Positions 1 through 6,486 of a stretch of DNA of 9,808 nucleotides are shown piece by piece; the stretch's first letter is position 1, and every line of letters begins with the position of its first letter. The stretch covers positions 1-9,808 of the forward strand of contig JACCUE010000246.1 of the NCBI GenBank assembly GCA_013812005.1, read 5' to 3'. The notes under the pieces are model-generated. The model searched no databases, was not told the origin of the DNA, and was given only the letters and a program-made list of their open reading frames with translations. The translations under genes and the position numbers were made by a program. This stretch comes from Thermoleophilaceae bacterium. GTDB lineage: Bacteria > Actinomycetota > Thermoleophilia > Solirubrobacterales > Thermoleophilaceae.

Positions 1-2
1 GC

Positions 3-37
3 TCACGCCGGTGCCGCCCGAGCCGGGCTCGGCGTGA
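3..37 (-). terminator. Inverted repeat over the stop codon of the DoxX-like gene
   Basis: The arms TCACGCCG (3-10) and CGGCGTGA (30-37) are perfect 8 bp complements. They enclose a second stem, GCCCG (16-20) with CGGGC (24-28), around a 3 nt loop. The stop codon at 3-5 is part of the outer arm. There is no visible T-tract because the sequence ends here. It could be a T-less terminator or simply a GC-rich coding coincidence. Confidence 0.35.
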
Positions 38-983
38 AGGTCGGCCGGCCCGGGGCCAGCCTCGACACGCGCTGACGCAGCCGCGGGTCGGACCCGAGCA
101 CCAGCAGCACCAGCATCGTCCCGTAGATCGGCAGGTGGCCCATCAGCTCGACCTCACCGAGGAAGTACAGGGTGGCGTTGAAGGGGATGCCGGCGATCAC
201 GACCACAGCCTGCGGCAGCGCGCCGCTGATCAGCAGCAGCCCGAACAGCACTTCGATCGCCCCCGCGAGGCGGATGAACTGGAGGCTGGTGATCTCAAGG
301 CCGACATCGCGCGCGACGTTGAAGCTCGGCTGCTGCTCGAGGAACGCGAGGGCCAGCTCGGGGTTGGCCAGCTTCTCCGCGAACGCCACCACCACAAGGG
401 CCCCGCCCACCGCGATCCGCAGCGCCCACACAGCGTGCTCGAGAGCGGCGCCGTCGGGCTCGACCTCGGCGCCCCGCTCGTGGTCGGCCGACCATCGGCC
501 TGGACCGGCCAGCAGCACGAACAGAGCCGGGCCCAGCATGTCCACACGCTGGATCACCGCGGAGAAGCCGAACTCGAGCACTCCGATCGGCCCGGCCAGC
601 ACGAGCAGGGCCGCCGCCGCGCGGGCGTGCCAGCCAGTGACCATGCCGAAGGCCACGATCACCATCACAGCGCCGAGCAGGACGCCGGGGAGGTTTGCGT
701 GGAGGTCCATCGCCGGCGACAGGTAGAAGCCCAGCGACAGCAGGCCGAGCAGCGAGACGGCCAGGTGCATCCGCATCGCGAAAGGCATCCAGGGTGCCAG
801 GCGGGCAAGGAAGGGGATGTCCACTCCTCCGAACCAGCGCGCCAGGACCCGCACCCCAAGCGTGACCGCGACGGCGGCGGCGAGCAGGGCAAGGGTCGCC
901 GTCTGCCCCGCGAACGCCCAGTCGAGCCCGAAGCTCTCGGGGTCGGGGACGAACCAGGTCTCGTGGGCGACCGGCAGCTTCAC
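3..983 (-). CDS. DoxX-like multi-pass membrane protein
   Basis: A 326-residue integral membrane protein. I count about eight hydrophobic segments, for example around residues 27-48, 72-90, 100-140 (two), 150-162, 186-204, 237-265 and 285-300, with short loops. The second half (a GGALVVVAFAEKL-type helix, then a loop with LEQQPSF, then a helix with RLAGAIEVLFGLLL and a C-terminal GHLPIYGTML segment) resembles DoxX/DoxD-type small membrane proteins, but the length is about twice that of a single DoxX domain. No catalytic motif is visible, so the substrate and role are unknown. The start is GTG at 983, with a weak GGGA about 5 nt upstream; the TGA stop (3-5) lies at the window edge inside an inverted repeat. 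It is divergent from rnd with 71 bp between the starts. Membrane location is secure; the family name is tentative. Confidence 0.8.
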   Translation of the reverse strand: MKLPVAHETWFVPDPESFGLDWAFAGQTATLALLAAAVAVTLGVRVLARWFGGVDIPFLARLAPWMPFAMRMHLAVSLLGLLSLGFYLSPAMDLHANLPGVLLGAVMVIVAFGMVTGWHARAAAALLVLAGPIGVLEFGFSAVIQRVDMLGPALFVLLAGPGRWSADHERGAEVEPDGAALEHAVWALRIAVGGALVVVAFAEKLANPELALAFLEQQPSFNVARDVGLEITSLQFIRLAGAIEVLFGLLLISGALPQAVVVIAGIPFNATLYFLGEVELMGHLPIYGTMLVLLVLGSDPRLRQRVSRLAPGRPTFTPSPARAAPA

Positions 984-1054
984 TCGATTCCCAAGCTAGC
1001 GCGGCCGGGGGTTGCAAAGGGGGTGTCCCTCTTTGATGCCTATACATTCGCCGT
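984..1054. promoter_or_regulatory. Divergent promoter region, DoxX-like gene / rnd
   Basis: This is the 71 bp between two divergent starts. On the plus strand a -10-like TATACA (1041-1046) ends 8 nt before the GTG of rnd. On the minus strand a TAnnnT-type hexamer TAGCTT (998-993) ends 9 nt before the GTG at 983. Both spacings would put transcription starts at or within a few bases of the start codons. I see no convincing -35 element at 16-19 bp for either; TTGCAA at 1012-1017 is too far (23 bp) from TATACA. Confidence 0.4.
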
Positions 1055-2215
1055 GTGACCGAGTTGATCGCCGAGCGGGCGTCCGAGCATGGTCGTCTGG
1101 CGATCGACACGGAGTTCGTGTCCGAGCGGCGGTATCAGGCCCAGCTCTGCCTCGTGCAGGTGGCCGTGCCCGACGCCGACGGTCCGGAGGGCGTGCGCAC
1201 CGAAGTGCTGGACCCGCTCGACGCCACCGTGGTGCTCGACCCCGCCCCGCTCGCGCGCGTGCTGGCCGACCCGGCGGTCGCTGTGATCATGCACGCCGGT
1301 CGCCAGGACGTGGCGATCCTCCGGCGCACCTGGGACACCGACATCACCAACTTGTTCGACACCCAGGTGGCGGCGGGGTTCCTCGGATTCGGCAATCAGG
1401 AGGGCTACGAGTCGCTGGTGCGCAACGCGCTGGGGATAAAGCTCAAGGGCGGCGAAGGCTTCACGCGCTGGGACAAGCGACCCCTGACCGAGAAGCAGAT
1501 CTCCTACGCCGCCGACGACGCCCGCCTGCTGCTGACCCTGGGAGCGGAGCTGGAGAGCCGGCTGGCCGAGGAGGGGCGGCTGGAGTGGGCGCGCGAGGAA
1601 AGCCTCCTGGTGCAGGCCTCGCGCGACGAGCGCAGCCCGGAGCGAGCCTACGAACGCCTGCCCAAGCTGGCGCGCCTGGACGCCGGCCAGCGGGCCGCCG
1701 CTTGGCGCCTGTGCGAGTGGCGCGAGCGCCTCGCGCGGGAGGCCGACCGCCCGCCTTCATACATCGTGCCCGACCAGGCCCTGGTCGAACTGGCCCGCCG
1801 CCGCCCGCGCGACCGAGCCGCACTCGAGTCCATTCGCGGGCTTCCCCAGCAGACGCTGCACCGCCGCGGCGCCGAGGTGATCGAGGAGATCAAGGCCAGC
1901 CGCGACGATACGCCGCCACCCGCCGCGCCCCCCGCCCCGCGGCGCGACCCCACCGAGGCACCGCTGGTCTCGCTGGCGCAGGCGGTGGTGCGCCACCGGT
2001 CGATGGAGAGCGGCGTGGCCCCCGAGCTGATCGCCACCCAGTCCGAGCTGTCGGCGCTGGTGGGCGCGGTACGCCGGGGCACCGACCGCTCCAGCGTGCG
2101 CGCTCTTGACGGCTGGCGCCGCGAGCTGGTCGGCGACGAGCTTCGCGAGCTGATCGAGGGGCGCCGCGCGGTGTCGGTTGATGCCGACGGCGGCCTGCGC
2201 GTTGCTCCGGCGTAA
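1055..2215 (+). CDS. rnd: Ribonuclease D (3'-5' exoribonuclease, DEDDy family)
   Basis: RNase D trims 3' ends of structured RNAs such as tRNA precursors in the cytoplasm, using two metal ions. The 386-residue product shows the whole DEDDy active site: D18 and E20 in the DTEF motif, D85 in HAGRQD, and Y151 and D155 in the YAADD motif, preceded by the family's RWDKRPLTEKQ stretch. Residues about 195-285 form an HRDC-type helical domain (RAAAWRLCEWRERLARE, then a DQALVELARRRP helix). A proline-rich linker follows, and a second helical region (about 305-370, with ATQSELSALV and GWRRELVGDEL) matches the usual C-terminal half of RNase D. The length is normal. The start is GTG 1055, chosen because the DTEF motif lies at the usual distance; there is no Shine-Dalgarno sequence and a -10-like TATACA sits just upstream, suggesting a leaderless mRNA. 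It converges on the hydrolase gene with 65 bp between the stops. Confidence 0.95.
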   Translation: MTELIAERASEHGRLAIDTEFVSERRYQAQLCLVQVAVPDADGPEGVRTEVLDPLDATVVLDPAPLARVLADPAVAVIMHAGRQDVAILRRTWDTDITNLFDTQVAAGFLGFGNQEGYESLVRNALGIKLKGGEGFTRWDKRPLTEKQISYAADDARLLLTLGAELESRLAEEGRLEWAREESLLVQASRDERSPERAYERLPKLARLDAGQRAAAWRLCEWRERLAREADRPPSYIVPDQALVELARRRPRDRAALESIRGLPQQTLHRRGAEVIEEIKASRDDTPPPAAPPAPRRDPTEAPLVSLAQAVVRHRSMESGVAPELIATQSELSALVGAVRRGTDRSSVRALDGWRRELVGDELRELIEGRRAVSVDADGGLRVAPA

Positions 2216-2267
2216 ACGACGCTGGGTAGGGCTGCCGGGCTACGAGCGGAGGCGATCCACTTTGGGG

Positions 2268-2300
2268 TCATCCTGCGACCTCAGGATGGATCGGATCCTG
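2268..2300. terminator. Alternative hairpins at the rnd / hydrolase convergent junction
   Basis: ATCCTG (2270-2275) pairs with CAGGAT (2282-2287) around a 6 nt loop, extended by a C-G pair and a G-T wobble. The same CAGGAT can instead pair with a second ATCCTG at 2295-2300 around a 7 nt loop. The hydrolase stop codon (2281-2283) is within or beside the shared arm. The position between two convergent genes fits a bidirectional terminator, but the stems are short and there is no T-tract. Confidence 0.4.
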
Positions 2301-2946
2301 CAAGAACCCCGCGCAGCCACTCGACGGCCGCCCGCACGTGCTCGGGGTCGATGTGGTGCGCGGCCTCGGACTCGTGGTAGTCGACCTCGATGCCCCCGGC
2401 CTCCAGGAGAGCCTTGGCCTTGCGGGCGAAGTCCACGGCCATGATCTGGTCGCGGCGCCCGTGGGCCACGAACGCCCGCAGGCCGGGGCGCCCGGGCAGG
2501 TCTGACTCCCAGCCCTCGACCGTCGGCACGAACCCCGAGAAGGCGAGGACGCCCCCCGGGGCCGGCCGGTCCGGACCCAGCCCGAGCGCGTAGCTCATCA
2601 CCGAGCCCATCGAGAACCCGCCGAGCACCGTGCGCTCGGGACCGATGCCCGTGCGCGCCCACAGCCCGTCGTGAAACGAAGCCAGTCCGCGGTAGGCGGC
2701 CCGGAAGGTGTCCGGGTCGGGATAGCCCACGCGCGCCACCATGTACCAGTGGTAGCCGGGAGACCCTGGCAGGGTGAGCGGCGCGCGCGGCGTGACCACG
2801 TGCAGGCGCTGGTGGGGATCGAGCACATCGGCCAGTTCGTGCAGGTCCTGCTCGTCCGATCCGCGGCCGTGGTGAAGCACGAGCAGCCCGTCCGGGCCCG
2901 AGGCCGGTGGCCGCTCCAGATACTCCATCGGCTCTTCTTGGACCAT
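2281..2946 (-). CDS. Phospholipase/carboxylesterase-family alpha/beta hydrolase
   Basis: A 221-residue soluble serine hydrolase of the Abhydrolase_2 (phospholipase/carboxylesterase, acyl-protein-thioesterase-like) family. The fold markers are in order: an oxyanion-side LLVLHHGRGSDEQDL at 21-35, the nucleophile elbow GFSMG with Ser112, Asp166 in AHGRRDQIM, and the catalytic His, most likely His197, in AAHHIDPE (the first His aligns with the GHEI-type motif). All three catalytic residues are present, so it should be active on ester substrates; the natural substrate is not deducible. There is no signal peptide. The start is ATG 2946, supported by AGGA (2954-2957) with a 7 nt spacer; an internal Met7 has a poorer site. 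It lies 18 nt after the DUF4126 gene on the same strand and is probably co-transcribed with it. The length is typical of the family. Confidence 0.9.
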   Translation of the reverse strand: MVQEEPMEYLERPPASGPDGLLVLHHGRGSDEQDLHELADVLDPHQRLHVVTPRAPLTLPGSPGYHWYMVARVGYPDPDTFRAAYRGLASFHDGLWARTGIGPERTVLGGFSMGSVMSYALGLGPDRPAPGGVLAFSGFVPTVEGWESDLPGRPGLRAFVAHGRRDQIMAVDFARKAKALLEAGGIEVDYHESEAAHHIDPEHVRAAVEWLRGVLAGSDPS

Positions 2947-2953
2947 CGGTTGA

Positions 2954-2957
2954 TCCT
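2954..2957 (-). promoter_or_regulatory. Shine-Dalgarno site of the hydrolase gene
   Basis: AGGA on the minus strand with a 7 nt spacer to ATG 2946. It lies in the 18 nt gap after the DUF4126 stop and decides for Met1 over Met7. Confidence 0.6.
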
Positions 2958-2964
2958 AGGTGCA

Positions 2965-3564
2965 CTAACCGGGGCGCGGCGGGGGCCTGCGCAGCCGCCG
3001 CTGCAGGACCCGCAACGTGTGCCGGATCCGTTTGATGAAAAAGACCGCCAGCGCCGCCCCGGCCACCAGCAGCACCACCGTGATCACAGCTGCGGGCACC
3101 GGGTGATCGAGCGCCAAGAGCACCACGCCGGCCACCAGTCCGTCCTCGGTCAGGCTCACGAGGATGTTCGAGAAGGGCTCAGGAGAGGTGTTCACCCCCA
3201 GCCGCACGCCTGCCTTGACCGCGTGGCTGGCGAGAGCCATCGCGCCGGAGCCGCCCCCCGACAGCGCCTCCTCGAGCCCCGTCGAGCCGGAGTCGCCCGC
3301 GAGGACCACGCCCAGGGTGGAGGCGATGGCGGGACGCACGGCCGTGTGCACGGCGTCCCAGAGATTGTCGACATAGGGGATCTTGTCGGCCACGAACTCG
3401 ATCGCGAACAGGCCGAGCGCAGCGATCAGCACGCCATCGGACTGCAGCGACCCGGGCACCTCGCCCCACCCCGCGCGACCAAGCAGCGACAGCAGCGCCA
3501 CCGTCAGGTAGGCGTTCACCCCCGAGGCCCATCCGGAGCTGATCAGCGTGGGCACCAGGTCCAC
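2965..3564 (-). CDS. DUF4126 domain integral membrane protein
   Basis: A 199-residue membrane protein of unknown function. It carries the hallmarks I associate with DUF4126: SSGWASGVNAY at residues 9-19, EFVADKIPYVDNLWD at 56-70 inside or beside the second hydrophobic stretch, and SHAVKAGVRLGVNTSPEPFSN in the middle. Hydrophobic segments lie around 16-29, 44-60, 76-88 and 145-180, and the C-terminus is strongly basic (RRLRRPPPRP). The frame is open back to 4017, through the antisense of marR, but the part upstream of about 3565 looks non-coding. I chose GTG 3564 because it gives MDLVPTLISSGWASG, the usual family N-terminus; GTG 3555 is an alternative, and neither has a clear Shine-Dalgarno. 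The stop is TAG. It is first in a two-gene unit with the hydrolase 18 nt downstream, and divergent from marR across 115 bp. No enzymatic role can be claimed. Confidence 0.85.
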   Translation of the reverse strand: MDLVPTLISSGWASGVNAYLTVALLSLLGRAGWGEVPGSLQSDGVLIAALGLFAIEFVADKIPYVDNLWDAVHTAVRPAIASTLGVVLAGDSGSTGLEEALSGGGSGAMALASHAVKAGVRLGVNTSPEPFSNILVSLTEDGLVAGVVLLALDHPVPAAVITVVLLVAGAALAVFFIKRIRHTLRVLQRRLRRPPPRPG

Positions 3565-3679
3565 GCCGGAAGCTTTGCAGCCGACGGCTGAGCTAGCGAC
3601 CGACGACGCGGCGGTAGCGCGACACGGACAGCCCCGCGAACACTGGGAGGTTGCTTTGCTACGGTAATTACCTAAGCTA
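3565..3679. promoter_or_regulatory. Divergent DUF4126 / marR intergenic region
   Basis: This 115 bp gap must contain the promoters of both divergent units. The right end (about 3651-3685) is markedly AT-richer than its surroundings and contains the palindrome listed separately. TTGCTT (3651-3656) and TACGGT (3660-3665) look like promoter hexamers on the plus strand but are not at a standard mutual spacing. On the minus strand TACCGT overlaps the palindrome. A GGGAGG at 3645-3650 is too far from ATG 3680 to serve it. No small gene is apparent. Confidence 0.5.
3658..3677. promoter_or_regulatory. Candidate MarR operator (imperfect 20 bp palindrome)
   Basis: The core GGTAATTACC (3663-3672) is a perfect 10 bp palindrome. 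The flanks GCT (3658-3660) and AGC (3675-3677) are also symmetric, giving 16 of 20 symmetric positions. It ends 2 bp before the marR start codon and sits between the divergent genes. MarR-family proteins bind such 16-20 bp palindromes as dimers and usually repress their own operon. Binding here is an inference from symmetry and position. Confidence 0.6.
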
Positions 3680-4126
3680 ATGAATACGTCGAGCACTTCC
3701 TCCTCCCACGCCGATCTCGCCGCGCGCCTGCGCCTGGCCGTCACGCGCACGGCCCGGCGGCTGCGCCAAGAGGCGGGCACCGGCTTGAGCCCCTCGCTGA
3801 CCGCCGCATTGGCCACCGTCGAGCGCCACGGCCCGCTGACGCCGAGTGAGCTGGCCGACTGCGAGCGCATCCAGCGCCCCACCGCCACGCGCATCGCCGC
3901 GCGCCTGAAGGCCGAGGGCCTGGTGGCCCGCACAGGCGATCCCACCGACGGGCGCGTGACCCTCCTCAGTGCCACGCCCGAGGGCCTCGCCCTGCTGCGC
4001 GAGCTGCGCACGCGCAAGAACGCCTACCTGGCGCGACGCCTGGGTGACCTGCCCGAGGAAGACCTGGCCGCTCTGGAGCGCGCGGCCGACGTGCTCGAGC
4101 GCATGCTCGAGGACGGCCGCGCGTGA
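3680..4126 (+). CDS. MarR family transcriptional regulator
   Basis: A 148-residue winged-helix regulator that would bind DNA as a dimer and respond to small molecules, here probably a substrate of the adjacent exporter. The N-terminal dimerisation helix (about 8-32) is followed by the winged helix-turn-helix: GLSPSLTAALATVERHG, then LTPSELADCERI, the recognition helix RPTATRIAARLKAEGLV, and a wing with RTGDPTDGRVTLLSATPEG. This GDPTDGR wing is characteristic of MarR proteins. C-terminal helices (RTRKNAYLARRLGDLPEEDLAALERAADVLERML) complete the dimer interface. The start is ATG 3680; an in-frame TAA at 3665 rules out any longer form. No Shine-Dalgarno is visible, so translation may be leaderless or weak. 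The stop TGA overlaps the GTG of the transporter (4123-4126), so the two are translationally coupled. Autoregulation through the palindrome just upstream is likely. Confidence 0.93.
   Translation: MNTSSTSSSHADLAARLRLAVTRTARRLRQEAGTGLSPSLTAALATVERHGPLTPSELADCERIQRPTATRIAARLKAEGLVARTGDPTDGRVTLLSATPEGLALLRELRTRKNAYLARRLGDLPEEDLAALERAADVLERMLEDGRA
4123..4126 (+). other. GTGA start-stop overlap, marR / MFS gene
   Basis: The GTG start of the transporter (4123-4125) shares bases with the TGA stop of marR (4124-4126). With a GAGGA at 4109-4113 this is the arrangement of coupled re-initiation and indicates one mRNA for both genes. Confidence 0.8.
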
Positions 4127-5676
4127 CCGCCGCGCTTCGCGGCCCAGGAGAGATTCGGCAGGGAAGCCGGCTTTCTCGCAGGCTCTTCCTCTCCCTCGGC
4201 GTTCCCAACTACCGGCGCTACTTCGCCGGTCAGATCGTGTCGCTCAGCGGCAACTGGATCCAGATCGTGGCCGAGACATGGCTGATCCTCACCCTCACCC
4301 ACAGCGGCCTCGCGGTGGGTGTGACCACGGCGCTGCAGTTCGCCCCGATCCTGCTCTTCGGGGCCTTCGGCGGGCTGCTGGCCGACCGCTTCGACAAGCG
4401 CCGCCTGCTGATGGTGACCCAGGTGGCGATGGTGGTGCCCGCCGTGGCGCTCTGGGCGCTGGCGGCGAGCGGGGCGGTCGAGCCGTGGATGGTGTTCGCG
4501 CTCGTGTTCGCGCGCGGGGCGGTGAACGCCGTCGACAACCCGACGCGCCAGAGCTTCGTGATCGAGATGGTGGGGCCCGAGCGCGTAGTCAACGCGGTGA
4601 GCCTGAACAGCGTGATCGTGCACTCCGCGCGGATGGTCGGTCCGGCCATCGCGGGCGTCCTGATCGCCACGGTTGGCGTCGAGGTCTGCTTTCTGCTCAA
4701 CGCCCTCACCTTCCCCGTGATGGTCATGGCGCTGCGGCGGATGGATCCCGGCCAGCTGGTGAGACCTCATCCCGTGGGCCGAGAGGCCGGGGCGCTACGC
4801 GCCGCGCTGCGCTACGTGGCCGCCACGCCGGCGCTGGCCATCCCCCTGGCGATGATGGCCCTGGTGAGCACGCTGGCGTTCAACTTCCAGGTGCTCCTGC
4901 CCCTGCTCGCGCGGTTCACCTTCGACGGCGGCCCTGAGTCCTACGCCGCGCTCGTGTGCGCCATGGGCGGCGGCTCGGTGGTGGGCGCCCTCGTGGCGGG
5001 AGCGCGCGGACGGGCTTCGCCGGCCATGCTGATCGGGTCGAGCGCCGCCTTCGGCACGTTCACCCTGCTCGCCGCGGCAGCCCCCACCCTCCCGCTCGCC
5101 GTCGCGGCGCTGGTGCTGGTGGGCGCGGCCAGCGTGACCTTCGCCGCCGGGGTGAACTCCACGCTCCAGCTGGAGGTGGAGCCCGCGATGCGCGGCCGCG
5201 TGATGGCGCTCTACTCGGTGGTGTTCCTCGGCGCGACCCCGATTGGTGCGCCGCTGGCGGGATGGCTGGCCCAGACGGCAGGTCCACGCGCCGGGCTCCT
5301 GCTCGGGGCGGCCGCGGCGCTGCTGGCTGCGGGCCTGGCGCTGGCGGCATTGCGGCGGCGCCCCGGCCATGTCCGCGACCCGGCCGATGGAGGCGAGCGG
5401 CGAGCTCCTCCCGGCTCCATTCGAGCCGGCCGGCGGTTGAGCGAGGTTCTGCATGACCAGCATGCAGAACCTCGACCAAACCTGCGCGCCGGCCGGCTAG
5501 CTGGCGAGCACGTGCGCACCCGCGGCGGGCGCCACCGCTCGCACGCCCCGGGGCAAGTCGACATCCGGTCCGAAGAGGGCGAGCACGCTGCCGCCGAAGC
5601 CGCCGCCCATCATCCGCGCCCCCGCCGCGCCGGCCTCGCGGAGCCGGTCGACGGTGCGCTCCACCGCGGGCGTTGA
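4123..5676 (+). CDS. MFS efflux transporter (MFS_3 type), anomalous 3' end
   Basis: A proton-coupled exporter of the major facilitator superfamily in the cytoplasmic membrane, probably for drugs or other toxic small molecules. It shows the motif-A loop GGLLADRFDKRR (83-94), the subgroup's VDNPTRQSF (137-145) and VVNAVSLNS region, and about twelve hydrophobic segments ending near residue 410. A GAGGA (4109-4113) lies 9 nt before GTG 4123, which overlaps the marR stop. The oddity is the tail. After LRRR (411-413) the frame continues about 104 hydrophilic residues, through an inverted repeat and 180 nt into the convergent galK gene, stopping at 5674-5676. In the +1 frame a TGA at 5438-5440 lies just before the hairpin. 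G/C at third positions falls to about 72% in frame over 5353-5439 but is about 90% in the +1 frame. A one-base insertion near 5353-5370, real or a sequencing error, would explain this. The transporter call is secure for residues 1-410 only. Confidence 0.85.
   Translation: MTAALRGPGEIRQGSRLSRRLFLSLGVPNYRRYFAGQIVSLSGNWIQIVAETWLILTLTHSGLAVGVTTALQFAPILLFGAFGGLLADRFDKRRLLMVTQVAMVVPAVALWALAASGAVEPWMVFALVFARGAVNAVDNPTRQSFVIEMVGPERVVNAVSLNSVIVHSARMVGPAIAGVLIATVGVEVCFLLNALTFPVMVMALRRMDPGQLVRPHPVGREAGALRAALRYVAATPALAIPLAMMALVSTLAFNFQVLLPLLARFTFDGGPESYAALVCAMGGGSVVGALVAGARGRASPAMLIGSSAAFGTFTLLAAAAPTLPLAVAALVLVGAASVTFAAGVNSTLQLEVEPAMRGRVMALYSVVFLGATPIGAPLAGWLAQTAGPRAGLLLGAAAALLAAGLALAALRRRPGHVRDPADGGERRAPPGSIRAGRRLSEVLHDQHAEPRPNLRAGRLAGEHVRTRGGRHRSHAPGQVDIRSEEGEHAAAEAAAHHPRPRRAGLAEPVDGALHRGR
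5424..5498. terminator. Nested double inverted repeat, probable bidirectional terminator
   Basis: The inner stem CGAGGTTCTGCATG (5442-5455) pairs perfectly over 14 bp with 5461-5474 around the 5 nt loop ACCAG. It is flanked by an outer perfect 12 bp pair, AGCCGGCCGGCG (5424-5435) with CGCCGGCCGGCT (5487-5498). The gaps between stems are 6 nt on the left and 12 nt on the right. The outer right arm reaches the galK stop codon (5497-5499). There is no T-tract on either side, as is common in actinobacterial terminators. The position between convergent genes supports a shared terminator. Confidence 0.75.
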
Positions 5677-6483
5677 GGCGTCGTAGAGATCGCGTAGCGA
5701 GGCATGTGAGGCATCGAGCAGCCGACCGAGGCCCGCAAGGTCCTCCTCTCTCAACGCCGTGACCGCCTTCTCCACGCGGTCGTTCTCGGAGAGCACGTGA
5801 GCGAGCCGGCGGTTGAGGGGGTCCGGCAGGCGGTCGATGTCCGAGCCGTCGGCAAGACGCAGGGAGCCCACGCCCAGCATCTCGGCCGCCCGCTCGCACT
5901 CCGCCCGGCGCTCGTTGTATCCCGATGCTGCAAGCTCACGCCGTTCGCCTGAGGACGCCACGCCGAGCCGCCATCCGAGCAACCCGAGCGGGACGGGGTC
6001 GACCTCCAGTGAGCGGAAGTCGATCCGCGCGGCGTGCCCCTCCGACCCGCACAGGGACGCCAGCTGATCGAGCAGCCCCGAACGGGTGCCGAGCGCACGG
6101 TGCTCCGCCCGTTGACACAGCCGCACCAGCTCCACCCGCTCCACCCGCTCGGCGCGCTCGCCCGCAAGCCCGAGCAGGGCGAGGGCGACCGCCACCGCCA
6201 ACGCCGCCGACGAGGCCAGCCCTTCCCCTTCCGCCAGGTTCGAGGAGATCCCGATCTCGGCGCCGGGCACCTCCTGGCCCGCCGCGCGCAGCTCCTCCAC
6301 GACGGCCGAGACGAGTGGGCTCGGACCACCACCGACAACCTCTCGGCCCGGCCGCAGCATCGCATCCACCGTGACTCCCTCAACGATCGCGAAGGGCAGG
6401 CTGAGGCCGTCGTTGTAGTCGGTGTGCTCGCCGATCAGGTTCACCCGCCCGGGAGCGAACGCCCGGACTCGGGCGGCGGACAC
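5497..6483 (-). CDS. galK: Galactokinase (GHMP kinase family)
   Basis: Phosphorylates galactose to galactose-1-phosphate with ATP in the cytoplasm, the first Leloir step. The three GHMP motifs are clear: the signature APGRVNLIGEHTDYNDG (10-26) including the sugar-binding Glu19 and Asp22 region, the phosphate-binding GEGLASSAAL (86-95), and the C-terminal GARMMGGGFGGS (288-299). The putative catalytic base is Asp139 in GTRSGLLDQ. The stretch SGYNERRAECE (187-197), with Tyr189, is galactokinase-like and argues against mevalonate or homoserine kinases. At 328 residues it is shorter than the usual 380-390, with compact loops. GTG 6483 is preceded by GAGGG (6495-6491) with a 7 nt spacer, inside the end of the upstream gene and 3 nt after its stop, so translation is coupled. 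The 3' end faces the MFS gene across the nested inverted repeat. Confidence 0.93.
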   Translation of the reverse strand: MSAARVRAFAPGRVNLIGEHTDYNDGLSLPFAIVEGVTVDAMLRPGREVVGGGPSPLVSAVVEELRAAGQEVPGAEIGISSNLAEGEGLASSAALAVAVALALLGLAGERAERVERVELVRLCQRAEHRALGTRSGLLDQLASLCGSEGHAARIDFRSLEVDPVPLGLLGWRLGVASSGERRELAASGYNERRAECERAAEMLGVGSLRLADGSDIDRLPDPLNRRLAHVLSENDRVEKAVTALREEDLAGLGRLLDASHASLRDLYDASTPAVERTVDRLREAGAAGARMMGGGFGGSVLALFGPDVDLPRGVRAVAPAAGAHVLAS

Positions 6484-6486
6484 CGA

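Noticed and set aside
135..1058. Long plus-strand open frame opposite the DoxX-like gene
   Set aside because: Its translation is His/Gln/Arg/Glu-rich without domains, as expected for the antisense of a high-GC membrane-protein gene.
2671..3591. Long plus-strand open frame opposite the hydrolase and DUF4126 genes
   Set aside because: It spans two well-supported minus-strand genes and their gap, and shows only shadow composition.
3565..4017. N-terminal extension of the DUF4126 frame through the antisense of marR
   Set aside because: The upstream part is Arg/Ser/Ala-rich with no membrane or domain character, covers the intergenic palindrome, and the family start MDLVPT-type is reached only at 3564.
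5060..5899. Minus-strand frame across the MFS 3' end and galK
   Set aside because: It runs in a different frame from galK and crosses the terminator structure; the composition is shadow-like.
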